Shown here: piece by piece, positions 15,363-22,886 of the stretch
Position numbering within the stretch: position 1 is the stretch's first letter
Layout of the letters: every line of letters starts with the position of its first letter
From: Firmicutes bacterium ZCTH02-B6
GTDB taxonomy: Bacteria > Bacillota > Limnochordia > Limnochordales > ZCTH02-B6
Length of the DNA: 34,011 bases
Direction: 5' to 3'
Assembly (NCBI GenBank): GCA_002159155.1
Contig: LZRQ01000027.1
Coordinates: forward strand, 1 to 34,011
Notes under the pieces: generated by a model
What the model was told of the DNA's origin: nothing
What the model saw: only the letters and a program-made list of their open reading frames with translations
The model's database searches: none
Program-made: the position numbers and the translations under genes

Positions 15363-15818
15363 CTATCCGAGCATGGGCTTCCCAAGCAGGGCCCGGAGGG
15401 TGGAGATCTTGCCGATGTGATAGCCCCGGTGCAGATTCATAAACGTCAGGGCGCCACCGACCGTCCCGTATTCGTTGCCCCCGTCGGCCGCTTTGTCCAG
15501 ATCCGCCGTCTCCGCAAGGCGTATCATCCCTTCATTGGCGCGGCAAAACGCGTCATACACCTCCTGCAGCGGCGGCAGCGGCCCGTCCCCGGTGCTGCCC
15601 TGGCGGAACAGCTCCCGGTATCCCGCCGGCACCAGGAGCTCCCCTCCGGCCACATCCTGCACGAGCCACGCGTCGTAGTACGCCATATGCCCTACGTGCC
15701 AGACAATGGGTACAAGGCCTTGAGGGCGCGCCGTAGCATCCTCCTCCGAGACGTCCCGGAGGCTCTGTCTGAGCCATTGGGCTGTGAAATGCAGCTGGTT
15801 TTTGATCTCATCCCGCAC
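15363..15818 (-). CDS. DinB-family putative metal-dependent hydrolase
   Basis: A four-helix-bundle protein of 151 residues, the normal size for the DinB/YfiT superfamily, whose members act in thiol transfer, stress or unknown reactions. The likely metal ligands are His in H-V-G-H-M-A-Y-Y-D (about residues 40-43) and the pair H-R-G-Y-H (HxxxH) near residue 133, followed by IGKISTLRALLG. GTG 15818 is preferred because AGGAGG (15827-15832) lies 8 nt upstream. A TTG one codon earlier (15821) is 5 nt from the same site and cannot be excluded. It follows ybjQ after 20 bp on the same strand, so it is probably in the same transcript. The biochemical role is not determinable. Confidence 0.82.
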   Translation of the reverse strand: MRDEIKNQLHFTAQWLRQSLRDVSEEDATARPQGLVPIVWHVGHMAYYDAWLVQDVAGGELLVPAGYRELFRQGSTGDGPLPPLQEVYDAFCRANEGMIRLAETADLDKAADGGNEYGTVGGALTFMNLHRGYHIGKISTLRALLGKPMLG

Positions 15819-15838
15819 CAAACACGCCTCCTACTGCT

Positions 15839-16198
15839 TTATCCCTTGATGCGGATAGCCGTGCCGTAGACCACGATCTCGGCGGCGCCGGTCGTGATAG
15901 AGTTGGTCGCCATCCGAACCCCAATGATGGCATTGGCACCGAGCCGCCGGGCTTCAGCCTTCATTTCCTGGATAGCCTCTTCCCGGGTTTCTTCCAAAAG
16001 CCTCGCGTACTCCGTGATCTCGCCGCCGACGATCTTTCGCAAGCCCGCCACTAGATCCTGGCCTACGTGCCGGGAGCGCACGCGACTTCCTTTCACCAAT
16101 CCCAGCACCTCATACTCGGCCCTCAGGTCATCCGTCGTCGTCAGAAGCACTTGGCCAACCTCCCCGCGCCTTGGTCTCGCGCCATCTTGCTGCGTCAA
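15839..16198 (-). CDS. YbjQ/UPF0145 family protein
   Basis: A small cytosolic protein of 119 residues with the conserved YbjQ fold. Diagnostic stretches are VLLTTTDDLRAEYEVLGLVKGS, VRSRHVGQDLVAGLRKIVGGEI, EEAIQEMKAEARRLGANAIIGVRM and the terminal EIVVYGTAIRI. Family members form pentamers and are loosely linked to metal binding or stress, but no catalytic reaction is established. The TTG start at 16198 is uncertain because the best ribosome site (GGAAGGG) is somewhat far, and the first ten residues (T-Q-Q-D-G-A-R-P-R-R) are not typical of the family. A later start would trim the N-terminus. It lies 20 bp after the ABC permease gene and 20 bp before dinB. Confidence 0.85.
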   Translation of the reverse strand: MTQQDGARPRRGEVGQVLLTTTDDLRAEYEVLGLVKGSRVRSRHVGQDLVAGLRKIVGGEITEYARLLEETREEAIQEMKAEARRLGANAIIGVRMATNSITTGAAEIVVYGTAIRIKG

Positions 16199-16218
16199 TC
16201 GCGCATGCGCCCTTCCCT

Positions 16219-16998
16219 TTAAGCTATATCCCGCTTCTCAAGTGCGGCTGCGGCTGAGGCCACGAGACCCGCTGCGAGGGCGCTCATAACGAGTACGGGC
16301 AGCCATGGGAACGTTTCGTTGCGAAACAGCGCCGGGCTCGTCATTTGCACGTACACCGACAGGCTCCGCCAGGTGGGCAGAAAGCTCGGGATGGAGAATA
16401 TGGCCGCAACCAGGGCGGCAGCGACGCCGGCTCTCACGGGGTCGTCTAAGCGCGTGGAGACGACCAGCGCCAACCCGTACACAAACGCCCCACCGGCCAT
16501 GATGGGCACCAGGCCCGCGTAAAACGTCCACGGCACCGTGTACCCGTGGGCGATGCGAGCGGTGACGGCCAAAGCAAGCGTCCCCAACAGCGCCGCCGCG
16601 GCGATCCAAATTAGATCTACCGCTGTTTTCACCAGCACGACGGTCCCGCGGGACACCGGCCGGGAAAACAGGTATTGCGCCGACCCTCGGGCGAACTCGC
16701 CGGCCACCGCGCTCGACCCAAAGATGATGGCCACGATGACCACCGTCTGGTACAAATTTTTGGCGTGCCAGTTGGACCACAGGAACGTGCCCATTTGCAA
16801 CAGGTCCGGCGGCAACAGCTCCTTGAGGAACTGCGGGATCGACGTATCCTCCAAGAGCTGCCCGAGTACCCCGCCAAACAACTCGTAAGTCAGCGGCACG
16901 CCGGCCCCGAGCGCGATCAGCACCAGGGCGGCGATGGCAAACTTCCAACGGCCCTCTCGCATCTCTTTGTACCAAAGTGCGCGCACCGCCGCCGTCAT
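16219..16998 (-). CDS. ABC-2 type transporter permease
   Basis: Membrane subunit of 259 residues with six predicted helices. The first follows LWYKEMREGRWKF (about residues 20-42) and the second and third include TVVIVAIIFGSSAVAGEFARGSA. The conserved loop between them carries F-S-R-P-V-S-R-G-T-V-V-L-V-K, the hallmark of ABC-2 permeases of the YtrC/NatB/BcrB class. It pairs with the ATPase upstream, with an ATGA overlap of the two genes. These systems export drugs, peptides, ions or lipids or sense cell-wall stress. The gntR gene at the head of the operon makes a YtrA-like stress-induced exporter likely. Substrate unknown. Confidence 0.88.
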   Translation of the reverse strand: MTAAVRALWYKEMREGRWKFAIAALVLIALGAGVPLTYELFGGVLGQLLEDTSIPQFLKELLPPDLLQMGTFLWSNWHAKNLYQTVVIVAIIFGSSAVAGEFARGSAQYLFSRPVSRGTVVLVKTAVDLIWIAAAALLGTLALAVTARIAHGYTVPWTFYAGLVPIMAGGAFVYGLALVVSTRLDDPVRAGVAAALVAAIFSIPSFLPTWRSLSVYVQMTSPALFRNETFPWLPVLVMSALAAGLVASAAAALEKRDIA

Positions 16999-17924
16999 GG
17001 GCGAGAGCCCTCCTTTCCGGCCGTTTCGAAATAGAGCTCCTCGAGATTCCGCTCGACCACCTCGACGACAAACGGGTTATATGCCCTGAGGCGAGCCACC
17101 AGCGCATCGATGTCACCGCTAACCTGTAGAAGATGCAGCTTCCCGTCGGTCTCGACCCGGACGACGCCTTCCCACGTCCCGAGGTCCGCCGGCGGCTGGC
17201 CTTGAAACACGACGCGGATGCGTCGCGCGGCCTCCTTGAGCTCATCCAGATCGCATTCCCGGACAATGCGTCCGTTCCGCATGAAGGCCACCCGGTCTGC
17301 GACGCGCTCGACCTCATGCAACTGGTGGGATGACATGACGACGGTGACGCCCTCACGGGCAACCGCGCCCAGGATGACGTTGAGGAAGTCCCTGCGCCGC
17401 TCGGGATCCAAGCCGGAGGTCGGCTCGTCCAGCAAGAGCAGTTCAGGTCGCTGCGCGACCGTGAGGGCCAGGGACAGCTGGCGCTTCATGCCCTTGGACA
17501 TCTTGGAAACCGGGACCTTGATGGGCAAGCCGAACACGTCGAGGGTCTCCCGCGCCAGGACGTCACTCCAAGTCGGATAAAGCCGGCGTGAGAAGGCCAT
17601 CGCATCCTCCGCGGTCAGCCAACGAAAAAGCGAGTCCTCTTCCGGCATGTAGCCGGTGCGCTCCCGAATCTCGAGGCTAGCGGCCACTACATCGCGACCG
17701 AGCACCCGTGCCATGCCCGCGGTGGGGCGCACGAGTCCAATGAGCATCTTGAGCGTCGTCGATTTGCCCGCGCCGTTGGGGCCCACCAACCCCGTCACGC
17801 TGCCCTTTGGTACAACCCAATCGATGCCGTCCACGGCTACCGCGGCGCCGTAGCGTTTGGTCAGTCCCTCGCACACGATGGCGACCTCGTCGGTGCCCAG
17901 CACTGCCCTTTGGACGACGGTCAT
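16995..17924 (-). CDS. ABC transporter ATP-binding protein (YtrB-like)
   Basis: ATPase of 309 residues that energises the adjacent ABC-2 permease. It shows Walker A G-P-N-G-A-G-K-S-T (48-56), Q-loop region GYMPEEDSLF, a signature in the M-S-K-G-M-K-R-Q-L form (normal for the NatA/YtrB exporter class in place of LSGGQ), Walker B LLLLDEPTSGLDP and the switch His in SSHQLHEVE. The last 80 or so residues form the C-terminal regulatory domain common in this class. ATG 17924 has AAGGAGG 7 nt upstream and overlaps the gntR stop (ATGA), and the 3' end overlaps the permease start the same way, so all three are translationally coupled. Substrate unknown. Confidence 0.93.
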   Translation of the reverse strand: MTVVQRAVLGTDEVAIVCEGLTKRYGAAVAVDGIDWVVPKGSVTGLVGPNGAGKSTTLKMLIGLVRPTAGMARVLGRDVVAASLEIRERTGYMPEEDSLFRWLTAEDAMAFSRRLYPTWSDVLARETLDVFGLPIKVPVSKMSKGMKRQLSLALTVAQRPELLLLDEPTSGLDPERRRDFLNVILGAVAREGVTVVMSSHQLHEVERVADRVAFMRNGRIVRECDLDELKEAARRIRVVFQGQPPADLGTWEGVVRVETDGKLHLLQVSGDIDALVARLRAYNPFVVEVVERNLEELYFETAGKEGSRP

Positions 17925-18352
17925 GATCCCGCCTCCTTCCCGTCAAGCCGGCCGTCCGTTGGCCCGTCGTCTCCGGTTTCACGCCCTAAAGCGGCCCGAA
18001 CCGCTGCGATAATCTCCTCTTTCTCAAACCCGAGCGCCCTGGCCTCGGCCACCATCACCTCGACGGCAGTTGCCAGGCGCATTTGACGCACCTTGGCCGA
18101 CATGGTCGGGGCCTGGGCGGCTTTGACATACGTGCCGCGCCCCGGCGCCGTTTCGATGAACCCTGCCCGCTCCAGCTCCCGATACGCCCGGGCGACCGTG
18201 TTGGGATTGATGGTCAATTCCAAGGCCAGTTCCCGGACCGTGGGCAAGCGGTCACCTGCCCGCAGCACACCGGCGGCGATGGCCGTCTTGACCTGCTGCT
18301 CGAGCTGGATGTATATGGGCACGCCTGAATGCGGATTGACATGCCACTGCAT
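17921..18352 (-). CDS. GntR-family regulator, YtrA subfamily
   Basis: Transcriptional regulator of 143 residues. The winged helix is at about residues 10-80: P-I-Y-I-Q-L-E-Q-Q-V-K, L-R-A-G-D-R-L-P-T-V-R-E-L-A, the recognition helix in I-N-P-N-T-V-A-R-A-Y-R-E-L and the wing G-R-G-T-Y-V. The short C-terminal helical tail (about 60 residues, E-E-I-I-A-A-V-R-A-A-L) with no effector domain defines the YtrA subgroup, which commonly represses a linked ABC exporter. ATG 18352 is chosen because it gives the standard M-Q-W-H-V-N start with GAGAGGG upstream; an in-frame start at 18436 is not typical of the family. An inverted repeat over its promoter (18445-18460) is the likely autoregulatory operator. 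Confidence 0.92.
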   Translation of the reverse strand: MQWHVNPHSGVPIYIQLEQQVKTAIAAGVLRAGDRLPTVRELALELTINPNTVARAYRELERAGFIETAPGRGTYVKAAQAPTMSAKVRQMRLATAVEVMVAEARALGFEKEEIIAAVRAALGRETGDDGPTDGRLDGKEAGS

Positions 18353-18444
18353 TGAAGTCGCCCTCTCACGAGGCCGACCAGTATCGCTGCGCAAAACGCG
18401 GCGAGCGCCGTCGGCCAGAAGTGATGAGCACGGCACGTTGTATC

Positions 18445-18460
18445 ATTGTATTAGTACAAT
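18445..18460. promoter_or_regulatory. Inverted repeat ATTGTA-N4-TACAAT, likely GntR (YtrA) operator
   Basis: A perfect 6-bp inverted repeat with the 4-bp spacer TTAG stands out as AT-rich in GC-rich surroundings. It lies at and just downstream of the predicted -10 box of the gntR operon, about 93 bp before its ATG. Position, symmetry and adjacency to a YtrA-type gene support an operator. Confidence 0.6.
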
Positions 18461-18486
18461 ATCATTTTCCCTGGTACACATGTCAA
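18458..18486 (-). promoter_or_regulatory. Predicted promoter of the gntR-ABC operon
   Basis: Minus strand: a perfect TTGACA (18486-18481), a 17-bp spacer, then GATATT (18463-18458, four of six to TATAAT). The local sequence is AT-rich. The inverted repeat at 18445-18460 overlaps the -10 and the expected start site. Confidence 0.55.
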
Positions 18487-18594
18487 GCCCTTCACTCTCC
18501 CATCATCCAGAAGGGGAGTGTTTCGCGACGGGGGAATAACCACCACAACATCCCACGGGGTTCAACAGACCGCTGAAAAGAGTTGGTCACGCCG

Positions 18595-19470
18595 ATGGAG
18601 CGGATTACGGTGAACGCCGATGCACGTCAAGTACCGCCGCTTTTCTCCGAAACGATTCGAGGGGATGACGCGCCGGGGACCGGCGCGGCCACCGGTCCCC
18701 TCAAGCCCATCCTCAAATGGGCAGGCGGCAAGCGCTGGCTCGTACCCGAATTGAGCCGCATCTGGAAAGAGCACGCCCATCGCCGGCTGGTGGAACCAAT
18801 GTGCGGCGGGCTGGCCGTCACATTGGGGCTGATGCCGCAGCGCGCGTTGCTTAACGACGTGAATTCTCATCTTGTGAACTTCTACCGGTGGGTGAAGGCG
18901 GGACTGAGGTTTGGCTTGCCGATGCGGAACGAGTCCACGATGTATTACGAACACCGGCGTCGTTTCAACGAGCTGATCCGCCAAGGTAAAGCGGACACCA
19001 GTGAAGCTGCCCAGCTGTTCTACTATCTAAACCGGACGGGATACAACGGTCTCTGCCGGTTCAACCGCCGCGGGGAGTTCAATGTGCCGTTTGGGAGGTA
19101 TAAGCGCATCAACTACGAGCCCGACCTGGCCCCCTACCAGCAAGCGTTCGCCAATTGGGAATTCCGGGTCGGGGACTTTGCCTCGGTGCCGCTGGAACCC
19201 GGCGATTTTGTGTACGCTGACCCCCCGTATGACGTCGAGTTCACGCAATACGCCAAAGATGGTTTCAGCTGGGACGATCAGGTTCGGCTCGTCGAATGGC
19301 TCGCTGCCCATCGGGGACCGGTCGTCCTGTCCAATCAGGCGACCAGCCGCATCGTGTCGCTGTACGAACGCTTCGGATTTCAACTGCGGTTTCTCGAGGC
19401 GCCGCGGATGATTAGCTGCAACGGAGATCGTACGCGAGCCCTGGAAGTTCTCGCGCTCAAAGGGGTCTGA
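18595..19470 (+). CDS. Dam-like DNA adenine-N6 methyltransferase (class D12)
   Basis: Predicted S-adenosylmethionine-dependent DNA adenine methylase of 291 residues. The AdoMet motif is K-W-A-G-G-K (41-46), the catalytic motif is D-P-P-Y (209-212), and the stretch G-L-C-R-F-N-R-R-G-E-F-N-V-P-F-G-R-Y-K (152-170) closely resembles the DNA-contacting region of Dam enzymes that methylate GATC. Dam-like GATC specificity is therefore a reasonable prediction. The first 38 residues are an extra, low-complexity N-terminus. No strong ribosome site is seen. ATG 18595 is preferred, with an in-frame TTG at 18583 and a GTG at 18610 as alternatives. No restriction endonuclease gene adjoins it, so it appears solitary. 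It is convergent with the chemoreceptor gene after 29 bp. Confidence 0.9.
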   Translation: MERITVNADARQVPPLFSETIRGDDAPGTGAATGPLKPILKWAGGKRWLVPELSRIWKEHAHRRLVEPMCGGLAVTLGLMPQRALLNDVNSHLVNFYRWVKAGLRFGLPMRNESTMYYEHRRRFNELIRQGKADTSEAAQLFYYLNRTGYNGLCRFNRRGEFNVPFGRYKRINYEPDLAPYQQAFANWEFRVGDFASVPLEPGDFVYADPPYDVEFTQYAKDGFSWDDQVRLVEWLAAHRGPVVLSNQATSRIVSLYERFGFQLRFLEAPRMISCNGDRTRALEVLALKGV

Positions 19471-19499
19471 GCCTCGTCCCGGGATGCTCAGACACCGTT

Positions 19500-21602
19500 C
19501 TACCGCAGCCGGAAGCGCTCCATGCGCGCCTGCATTTCCGCAGCGCTGGTCCGTAGGCCCTCCGCGCTGGCCGCGAGCTGCTGGGTGACCGCAGCGTTGT
19601 TTTGGGCGATTTGGAACAACGACGACGTGTGGCCACCAACCCGCTCCAAGCTCGCCTGTTGCTGTTGCAGCACTTGATTGACCTGGCGCAGCATGGCGTC
19701 GGCCGACTGCACGCTCTGCTCGATGGACTCCATCATGGCGTCCACCTCGCCGGCCCCGGTGTCCGCCTGCCGCACCCATGTCAAGGTATTGTCCACCAGA
19801 CCGCGGATCTTGCCGGTCGACTCCGCGGCCCGTACGGCGAGACGCCGCACCTCCTCTGCGACCACCGAAAACCCGCGTCCCTCGTGACCTGCCCGTGCCG
19901 CTTCGATGGCCGCATTGAGAGCCAAGAGGTTCGTCTGTTCCGCCACTTCCTCGATAAGCCGGGTGATGCCGGCGATTTCGTGGCTGCTGCGCTCGATGGC
20001 GCTGGTCAACTCCACCATGTTGCGCATCTTCACGCGGCCTTCCCGGACCAGTGCCACGGCTTCCTGCGAACGGCGCCCGGCTTCCAGCGCGTCTTCGCCA
20101 GCTTGCGCCACCACCGCCATGATCTCGTGAATGGCTGCCTGCATACGCTCCACGGCTTCGGTCTGCTCTTGGGCGCCCCGGGCGATTTCCTCCGATGCCG
20201 CGGCCACCTCCACAGCGCCCCTGGCGACGCTGTCACTGCTTTCGCGCACCGCGGCCATCGCGTCCCGCAGATTGGCCAATGCCTGGTCAACGTTTTGCTG
20301 GAGCTCCCGGAGGTCGCCCACGGCCTCTGCGGTAATGGAGTGGGTCAGATCCCCCCTGGACAATGCCCGGGTCGTCTCCATGATTTCCGCAAAGAGGCTC
20401 GACAGCCGCTGCGCGGCGGCGATCGCTCGTGCCTGGGCCTCGCGAAACGTACCGGCGCCCGACACCTTGACCCCGTTTTGGGCGTGGATGCGGCCTTCCG
20501 CAAGCTCCGACAGCCGGGCCGACAGCTCGTTGATGGTGGTTTCAATTTGGTCCGCCGCGGCATTTACGGACTGTTTAATGCGCTCAAGCTCGCCGGGAAG
20601 GGTGATGAGCACCCGCCGGCCCAACTCGCCCCGGGCCAGGCCGCTGAACACCTGGGCCATCTCGGAAAGCAGCAACTCGACGCCGTCTAAGGCCAAGTCC
20701 ACTTCCCGCAGCGTTCTCGACAAGTCGGACCGCCCGCGGGCGTCGATCCGGACCGACAAGTTGCCCGACTCTAGGGCCCCGGCCACGCTCTGCAGCTTGC
20801 GCAAGGGGCCGGCAAACTGGTCAATCACGAGCACACCGGCGGCCAGGGTAGTGGCGGCGGCAAAGCCGAACATACCCCAAATCAGCGCGGGCGCGGCGCC
20901 CCCGTGCATGGCCGCCAGCGCGGCGGCAAACCACAAAAACGGCCATAGCAACATCAGGCCGATCTGGCGCGCCACCGGCAACCGCCCAAAGTAAAACCGC
21001 TCAATCCACGGCTCCCGCCGCCGAATCTCGGCCAACGTGTCGGGCTTGACCTCACCCCGGTTGACCTTTTCGTACAGCTCCTCGGCCTGACGGATCTCTT
21101 CGCGGGTCGGTTTCACACGCACGGACCGGTAACCGACGATTTGCCCGTCCCGGATGATAGGGGAGACGAACGCACGGACCCAGTAGTGATCGCCATTCTT
21201 GCAGCGGTTTTTGACGAGGCCGGTCCAGCGGTGTCCCGCCTGGATCGTGCGCCAGAGATCCGCGAACACCTCGCGCGGCACGTCCGGGTGGCGCACGATG
21301 TTGTGGCGCTGGCCCATGAGTTCCTCATAGGCGTAACCCGAGACGGTGCAAAACGACGCGTTGGCCATGGTGATAAAACCCTTGAGGTCCGTCTCGGAGA
21401 TGAGCCGCTCTTCCGCGGAATAGTCGCGCTCGATCTGCGTTACCGGGCGGCTGCGGGAATCGATCCTGCGGCGGCGACTCCCGGGCTGGCTCGGGGGCCC
21501 AGCCTCGCCGGTAGTGGGCGGCTGGGCCGGTGCCTCTGCCTCCCAAAGAGTTCCCGGCTGGTCCGGACTTTCGACGAGAGGAGGGCCAAAGGCTGTGTTC
21601 AT
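19500..21602 (-). CDS. Aer-like methyl-accepting chemotaxis protein (PAS-TM-HAMP-MCP), copy 1
   Basis: Membrane-anchored chemoreceptor of 700 residues that signals to CheA/CheW. An N-terminal Pro-rich stretch (1-50) leads into a PAS domain (about 60-168) with N-I-V-R-H-P-D-V-P and W-T-G-L-V-K-N-R-C-K-N-G-D-H-Y-W-V, the pattern of the FAD-binding PAS of Aer redox receptors. A membrane hairpin (about 213-232 and 238-260), HAMP-like segments (265-375) and the methyl-accepting domain follow. The conserved hairpin tip is at 553-590 (E-Q-T-N-L-L-A-L-N-A-A-I-E-A-A-R-A-G). No C-terminal NWETF-type CheR tether is present. ATG 21602 has AGGGAG about 9 nt upstream; the frame opens further (to 21731) but those residues look non-coding. 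Probable role: energy or redox taxis. Confidence 0.92.
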   Translation of the reverse strand: MNTAFGPPLVESPDQPGTLWEAEAPAQPPTTGEAGPPSQPGSRRRRIDSRSRPVTQIERDYSAEERLISETDLKGFITMANASFCTVSGYAYEELMGQRHNIVRHPDVPREVFADLWRTIQAGHRWTGLVKNRCKNGDHYWVRAFVSPIIRDGQIVGYRSVRVKPTREEIRQAEELYEKVNRGEVKPDTLAEIRRREPWIERFYFGRLPVARQIGLMLLWPFLWFAAALAAMHGGAAPALIWGMFGFAAATTLAAGVLVIDQFAGPLRKLQSVAGALESGNLSVRIDARGRSDLSRTLREVDLALDGVELLLSEMAQVFSGLARGELGRRVLITLPGELERIKQSVNAAADQIETTINELSARLSELAEGRIHAQNGVKVSGAGTFREAQARAIAAAQRLSSLFAEIMETTRALSRGDLTHSITAEAVGDLRELQQNVDQALANLRDAMAAVRESSDSVARGAVEVAAASEEIARGAQEQTEAVERMQAAIHEIMAVVAQAGEDALEAGRRSQEAVALVREGRVKMRNMVELTSAIERSSHEIAGITRLIEEVAEQTNLLALNAAIEAARAGHEGRGFSVVAEEVRRLAVRAAESTGKIRGLVDNTLTWVRQADTGAGEVDAMMESIEQSVQSADAMLRQVNQVLQQQQASLERVGGHTSSLFQIAQNNAAVTQQLAASAEGLRTSAAEMQARMERFRLR

Positions 21603-22112
21603 GCCTACCAGCTCCCTGCTTTCTGTTTGCCAACGAACAAAAGTCCGGAATGAGCGACTTTTCTCTTTCCTGGCCCCGCTTTCAGTGGCCTCTTGAACCT
21701 CGACGCGAACCGACAGTCGATGAACGCACAAACCTAGTGAATCCGGTCTTGGGTGCCTTTCCTCCAGGGGTCAAGCGCGTGAGGAAGGACAACTACCGAC
21801 GAGAAACCGATGCACGATACGGCACGGCGGCAATGTGCGGCGCAGCTAAGTCCGAGCTCGCCGCCCCCCCCATCGACAATATCCGGATTTTTCCCTCTTC
21901 CGTTGTACGGGAAACCAAGCGAATCCTGCCGGAGATGGTGTCACTGCCTTCAAGACGCAATTTGCCACTATCTTCCTGACAACACGTCCCTGCAACCGCC
22001 CAGCGCCGCGCACTCCGGCAGCGCTTGCGTTTCTCAAGCCAAGCACCGACAGGACTTTTGCCGCAAATGATTAAAACATGATTCACATCGTCGCCTTGGA
22101 GGTGCGGTTTCC
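21603..22112. other. 510-bp intergenic region between divergent MCP and ECF genes
   Basis: The gap holds the control regions of the chemoreceptor (leftward) and ECF operon (rightward). I see no protein-like frame and no tRNA. The sequence GCTTG-CGTTTCT-CAAGC (near 22023-22040) is a small hairpin 70-90 bp before the S gene. A long leader with modest stems would allow a riboswitch for the transported nutrient, but no known riboswitch core is convincingly present. No high-quality -35/-10 pair was found on either strand. Confidence 0.4.
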
Positions 22113-22727
22113 GTGGGTGCACAAGGGAAGTCCAGCCCCTGGTCGATGCAGTTTTCGACGCTCACCATTGTGTTGATTCCGGTCGCCATCGGCGTCAATT
22201 ACGTAGGCAAGCTCATCGCGGCCGCGCTCAAGCTGCCGCTGTGGCTTGACTCCATCGGCACCGTTTTGGCGGCCATGCTGGCCGGCCCCTGGGTCGGGGC
22301 CATCTCGGGCGCGGCCAACAACGTCATCTTTGGCCTCACCGCTGATCCGATTTCGTTCTGGTATCTCATCACCAGCATCGCCATCGGCTTCGTTGTGGGT
22401 TACATGGCCTTCACGGGCTGGGTGTCCTCCTTCGGGCGCGCCGTTGGGCTTGGGCTCATCGTCGGCATCGTGGCCACGGTGGTGTCGACGCCCATTAATG
22501 TCATCCTGTGGGAAGGCCAGACCGGCAACGTCTGGGGCGACGCCCTCTACGCGTACCTCGTGGGCAGCGGTTGGCCCATCTGGCTCGCTTCCTTCTTGGA
22601 CGAGCTCGTGGTGGACATTCCCGACAAGTTGGCCACCGTCATCGTCTCTTACCTGATCCTCCGGGCCCTGCCTGAGCGCCTGGCCACGCTGTTTGCGGGC
22701 GGCAGGGACCAGGTGGAAAGGCTGTAG
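22113..22727 (+). CDS. ECF transporter substrate-binding (S) component
   Basis: Small integral membrane protein of 204 residues with five to six predicted helices, the S component that gives specificity to an energy-coupling-factor importer. It shows N-terminal F-S-T-L-T-I-V-L-I-P-V-A-I-G-V-N-Y-V-G-K, then LPLWLDSIGTVLAAMLAGPWVGAISGAANN (the substrate-facing loop and helix of S components), and G-A-x-x-G-A packing in the membrane helices. GTG 22113 has TTGGAGGTG about 9 nt upstream, a good site. The T and two A components follow on the same strand, so this is a dedicated (group I) cassette. The vitamin, metal or other nutrient carried cannot be deduced. Confidence 0.88.
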   Translation: MGAQGKSSPWSMQFSTLTIVLIPVAIGVNYVGKLIAAALKLPLWLDSIGTVLAAMLAGPWVGAISGAANNVIFGLTADPISFWYLITSIAIGFVVGYMAFTGWVSSFGRAVGLGLIVGIVATVVSTPINVILWEGQTGNVWGDALYAYLVGSGWPIWLASFLDELVVDIPDKLATVIVSYLILRALPERLATLFAGGRDQVERL

Positions 22728-22737
22728 CCGGCGGGAG

Positions 22738-22831
22738 AGGCTCCCTCTGAGGGAATGGCCCCCTTTGCGGGGAAAGGGTCCCCCTGACGAGCGAGGCTCT
22801 CACTTACGGAAAAGGCTCCGCTCTTGCCGTG
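22738..22831 (+). repeat. Five degenerate 19-bp tandem repeats between ECF S and T genes
   Basis: Units start at 22738, 22756, 22775, 22794 and 22813 with AGGCTCC, TGGCCCC, AGGGTCC, AGGCTCT and AGGCTCC respectively, that is at intervals of 18, 19, 19 and 19 bp. A rough consensus is AGGCTCCCCCTTGCGGGAA. Units 1 and 2 each contain a small stem (CCCTC-T-GAGGG; CCCC-CTTTGC-GGGG). The period is not a multiple of three and the copies are diverged. The tract fills most of the 159-bp gap between the S and T genes. Confidence 0.7.
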
Positions 22832-22886
22832 CGAGTCGTCGCGAACGCGAGCCCGGACACAAGCGGGCGGCTGAGGACCGGATCAC

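Noticed and set aside
21901..21960. GGGAA followed by AATCC and CACTG in the ECF leader, faintly like a cobalamin riboswitch core
   Set aside because: Only short fragments match, the GCTG-CCC-GCAACTG box and the 3' ACCTGCC segment are absent. A covariance-model search would decide.
22738..22831. CRISPR-like array
   Set aside because: Repeats are contiguous with no unique spacers, and no cas gene is present.
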